Below, in pieces: positions 63,701-64,000 of a stretch of 64,000 nt of DNA. The stretch is from assembly GCF_001430825.1 (NCBI RefSeq), contig NZ_CP010535.1:2646501-2710500 (forward strand), read 5' to 3'. The position numbers were made by a program, and so were the translations under genes. Source of the stretch: Sediminicola sp. YIK13 (GTDB lineage Bacteria; Bacteroidota; Bacteroidia; Flavobacteriales; Flavobacteriaceae). The first letter of the stretch is position 1; each line of letters begins with the position of its first letter. The notes under the pieces are model-generated. The model did not search any database, had not been told where the DNA came from, and saw only the letters and a program-made list of their open reading frames with translations.

Positions 63701-64000
63701 ATTACTGCATCCGTTGGTGCGGAACAGGTTAGGTCCTTTGTAACTACTGCACTTGCAATAATCAACCTCTCGGGCACAACGATATTAAAGGTGGCCGCAT
63801 CACAGCCATAAGCATCTGTAGCTTCAAAGGCATAGGCACCTGGGATGATCCCATTGAACGTATTGCTCAATTGATATGGTCCCCCATTTACCCTGTACCT
63901 ATATGGGGCTTGTCCACCACTGGCTGTTAAAATTACTACAGCGCCATTGTCATCAAAACAAAGATCGGAGCTTGGATCCAAGGCAAGGTCTGGCGTTGGA
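54754..64000 (-). CDS. Giant SprB-repeat adhesin with T9SS type-B sorting domain (5' end beyond window)
   Basis: An uninterrupted frame of 3080 codons reaches the right edge, so the start and signal peptide are outside. Repeats of about 80-95 residues, each with a C-x-G/N-x-x-D-G (e.g. VTCFGDTDGAM) and a D-x-x-G-C, match SprB repeats; about 30 or more are present. A higher-order unit recurs with PYDLIxVxAS at 57.27, 59.03 and 60.89 kb. The last 90 residues (NFFTPDGDGQNDFW..., YGREV, LPTGDYWYIL, GHFTLYR) form the gliding-motility-associated type-B (CHU_C) signal for T9SS export. It probably acts as a surface adhesin for gliding or attachment, with the PorP/SprF downstream. Confidence 0.95.
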   Translation of the reverse strand, partial: PTPDLALDPSSDLCFDDNGAVVILTASGGQAPYRYRVNGGPYQLSNTFNGIIPGAYAFEATDAYGCDAATFNIVVPERLIIASAVVTKDLTCSAPTDAVIDITVDGGYPPYDRYEVSTDGGTTFNPGAALTGASFSFNTNVSGTYIFRVFDDYGCSALSNPINVNATTNPEANHTAIDPSCNGGSDGIVEIIPISGTGLLPYEYSFDGSPFSAQRTYSGLSAGVPYTYTIRDSKGCFTTYTVTLNDPAVFDANVSVTDVSCGGVGVGDLPGSITIDITSGGVPDYTYTLYDQSNNIVAVLGPTPNPVTTSSTSVTFDGLAFGDYYIRVINANGCEYYEDPVRVLASPFLSLNSAPAIADCATGGTVELSADGGSGSYTFSIYGTAIGPNSTGTSGTAVIATFTGLNAGQTYVFQAIDDATGCSSYVEETIPTLSNIDVVASPSVTNVSCFGETNGSLEFQIEGFDPSVTVINYNILNALTNSPLGAAYSGSVTQAAGGPTPTPLVMVNNIPPGDYVLYFEEDTSPFCSNTYGFRVLEPTPVQLSLVNKSNANCNDGSFVTVKATGGSGSYSFAYVPTGDPVPGTFPNSSTFQIISATYPVDYDIYVQDLNGCVAPPITVTLEKDPESAISIDVADNCVSPDGTFQIIVTMNNAGIGPHYISVDGGVFEPVALNNPGETVTISSLSSGTHTIEVVDSSGCGEAAESITIYPPLMAQATITQEEFCNPSNNAEVAISTSGGSGDFNYVQTSPAGPTQVNDPVFTGLTSGTYDFDVIDNITGCSRSVTVTIEAPINPTFSLSATDVSCFGGGDGTITVALDAGNLDTPYLYSLDGGTTTQNSNVFVGLLEGTYTVTVISGKGCTHDETITVNEPSQLAITALASDYTCDDNASTVTVTIDDDTSGNPSGTGPYLYSFNGSSFQGDNTYMIAYGSPDVTVIVKDDNGCTVSASVVIPAEQKVTANINQLQAINCSNGQEIIEIIPANGSGNYSYTELPSGNVVADPLNIVLTAPGNYVYEVLDTTTNCSVIVEHNVAPYDLIMVTASLVSDATCSDSSDGQMQLNITGYVGTFDYQVFDNIGNPVAGAAGSSDAISDPFNYVIPQTLPAGIYTVEVTETQDPFCSEVSNSVTIDAPEEVIVVEVSNTPDNCNEDAIVVVQASGGTGPYTYAVVLDGAATPGTFPENETLHLDYALGANWDVYAQDANGCISQVLDITITEDTRPDITLAIVDECEEDGSFSINVSLDAVNTGVAPYRIRIVGNSFQNITTFPYTFSNLSSGSYDIEVVDANGCGEIESITISPELEFTAMVNTQPTCNSNDGIIDFNVVGGSGGSTVELFQADGITPTGIAPVANQFTGVAFGTYIVRVTDNTLGNPANCTKEIQVTLEEPTPVTLQATQKTDISCFGAADGTINVRIVNPGAGVNDNPPYTFTIDNGTDPAITQSTGFFSGLNPGIYDITVTSNRNCIVTDQVTITEPQQLVASISNVIDFACDANNTAQTASFDITADPTTGTGPYFFSINGGAYFEGTGPARNQYTYITANAGTFTVDVKDNNGCSIVAPLSQTIDPLPVITNVAFSQQAAITCDNDEVVRLTVTGGSGDFTFDLLPMGTATIAPGSGFNTVDFTLTTVGDYTFRVTDNVTGCYFTTAPYTIAPYDLIEVVASPTAPVTCFGDTDGAMEISVTGYTGNYNYVVYNSDGSLAGISGSGVAPGTLSIANMPAGNFYVGVEALNTPFCDDITNTVTITSPSAALSLLEISNINANCTVGAQVSVRASGGNGGYTYAFVPDATSPTGLYGASASATLDPATSLDWDVWVMDTQGCTTMIDVVIAVDPLPTVTAPAFATDQCTSTGTSYSFTVAGSTGVGPLSYSIGSGFQSSGTFTVSAPGTYTITVRDGNGCTAMDTLVIYPALGATPTVTTQVSCDVDNGEITVTAQGGTGNYEYELQDSIGNTIAGNQVSNLFTGLAFGDYIVVLHDTTTGCSIPATVTLEAPTPVVFTTSKEDVSCNGGADGSILVNLDASNNNQPYTFTISDGITSTSQAGNLFTDLAAGTYDITVTSDRNCVDTQTVTITEPSPVSVSATHTEFACNPNNSVTQATITAIGANGTAPYTYSINGGNFRSSNIFTITDTGLSQDITITVMDDNGCTDTTLFTVNPLPKITAVNFTELTAITCSNDETVRLSVTGGSGDFSFDLLPMGTATVTPGAGNQSADFTLTSVGDYVFRVTDNVTGCYFTTAPYTVEPYDIIEVVASPINSVTCFGDTDGSMSLQVNNYDGNYNYQVFWSDGTAFTGVVASNTTTNPISINGLPAGNFYVNVVATGTPFCDDLSNTITIKSPSSPLQLNTDISIAISCTDPGQITANAFGGWGTYTYAIAQGTPPAVGAFTTNNVFGGLTAGTYEVYVRDLNGCEVFSTETLVQPTQITATAVASSTILCEGDFGGQITATVTGGGRPALDATASYNYILNYLDEGLVSGPQTSNIFTDLPAGNYSVTVTDSWNCDFTTPAVLIDEPSQVTASLAITALNTCTVGADLRLTATGGTAPYSYSTSVSGVFTPMVGSTVDLTNVAVGPYQYFIRDANGCISTVSNTVTVDAIPELQIIADALVDVGCFEEATGLIRVKAIGGLGGYSYSLLAQDQITVLRGPQTSTTFNNLTAGTYYIQVDSQDCMDREQVVITEGNELIANTPIVNNPLCADDFGSIEVGLVGGTGIYQYAISPNLNQFSDENVFTDLLPGTYTIIAQDSNGCLPFIFDLEIVAPLPVEVTTTMVQSEICAGSEDGSITVDITGGTAPYSTAFNSNNPSDFVQGQTSFTDLAAGTYVIFVKDSQGCETNIIVEIEEGVNLNAEITPVYECTGAVPEASIILTLEDASVSNDVLYALDSTDPADMVLDPNFTNIAPGQHYITVSHANGCIRTIDFEIEQYEPLTLVLEQNNINEITAVATGGRQNYTFFLGDRDRGNETTFFINRTDTYTVTVVDENGCEVSQQIFIEFIDIEIPNFFTPDGDGQNDFWKPRNEESWPNILTIIFDRYGREVARLRLNDKGWDGLYKEAELPTGDYWYILKLQGEEDAREFVGHFTLYR
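57259..60900 (-). repeat. Higher-order tandem repeat inside the adhesin gene (period about 1.76-1.86 kb)
   Basis: The PYD-I/L-IxVxAS segment and its flanks recur at about 57.27, 59.03 and 60.89 kb (minus strand). Between the first two, long stretches match at the DNA level (for example a shared TGTAAAGTAACA/TGTAAAATAACA block and the TTPCYFTTAPY-coding area), showing recent duplication of a block of six or seven SprB repeats. The third copy is more diverged. Confidence 0.8.

Noticed and set aside
1-64000. Insertion sequences or prophage
   Set aside because: No transposase, integrase, or phage gene and no terminal inverted repeats with target duplications were seen.

Overview
The window looks like chromosomal DNA of a marine Flavobacteriia member (Flavobacteriaceae, Bacteroidota). 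Evidence: a type IX secretion (T9SS) adhesin with a type-B sorting tail next to a PorP/SprF partner, a SusC/SusD pair, several Flavobacteriia-restricted DUF families (DUF5687, DUF4254, DUF6427, DUF6341, DUF4837, DUF6909), AT-rich DNA, and repeated Bacteroidota-type -7 boxes (TAnnTTTG) in front of genes. The genus cannot be fixed from the sequence.

Layout. 1-2.9 kb: minus-strand operon of a PadR regulator, two paralogous membrane proteins with an N-terminal HAAS-like helical domain, and a DUF5687 membrane protein cut by the left edge. 3-6.4 kb: a ferredoxin-reductase/2Fe-2S fusion, a patatin-like lipase and a CurA-type NADPH reductase. 6.7-15.9 kb: a plus-strand run of a DUF2064 transferase, SusC-like receptor, SusD-like lipoprotein, Na+/solute symporter, a fused metallophosphoesterase-like/AhpD-like protein and an ArsS-type radical SAM enzyme, followed by a TetR regulator. 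I read this as an rSAM/selenodomain (arsenosugar-like) metabolic island that carries its own outer- and inner-membrane uptake system. This is the most unusual system in the window.

16.7-21 kb: GT9 glycosyltransferase, DUF4254, DUF6427, DUF6341 and purD. 21-40 kb: a surface polysaccharide (O-antigen/capsule) locus, all on the minus strand. It holds UDP-glucuronate decarboxylase, an initiating sugar-phosphate transferase, two GT4 transferases, two Wzy/WaaL-like polymerase/ligase proteins, a Wzx-like flippase, a probable GT, a six-gene cassette (two nucleotidyltransferases, cupin, NTF2-like, HAD phosphatase, GDPD-like), the dTDP-rhamnose genes rfbD, C, A, B, a Wzz-like chain-length protein and DUF6909. 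The part at 25-34 kb is visibly more AT-rich than its flanks, as expected for an exchanged serotype cassette.

40-54 kb: housekeeping and envelope genes (GH3-like, M23 peptidase, tatA, a SPOR/PD40/OmpA protein, two tandem 56-aa membrane proteins, DUF4837 lipoprotein, LysM lytic transglycosylase, pgk, holB, a DoxX-like protein, a tRNA-Cys and an odd second tRNA-Cys-like gene, folB). 53.8-64 kb: a PorP/SprF protein and a giant SprB-repeat adhesin (more than 3080 residues, N-terminus beyond the right edge) built from nested repeats with a higher-order period of about 1.8 kb.

Everything here is read by eye from sequence; family names come from motif recognition and no database search was run.
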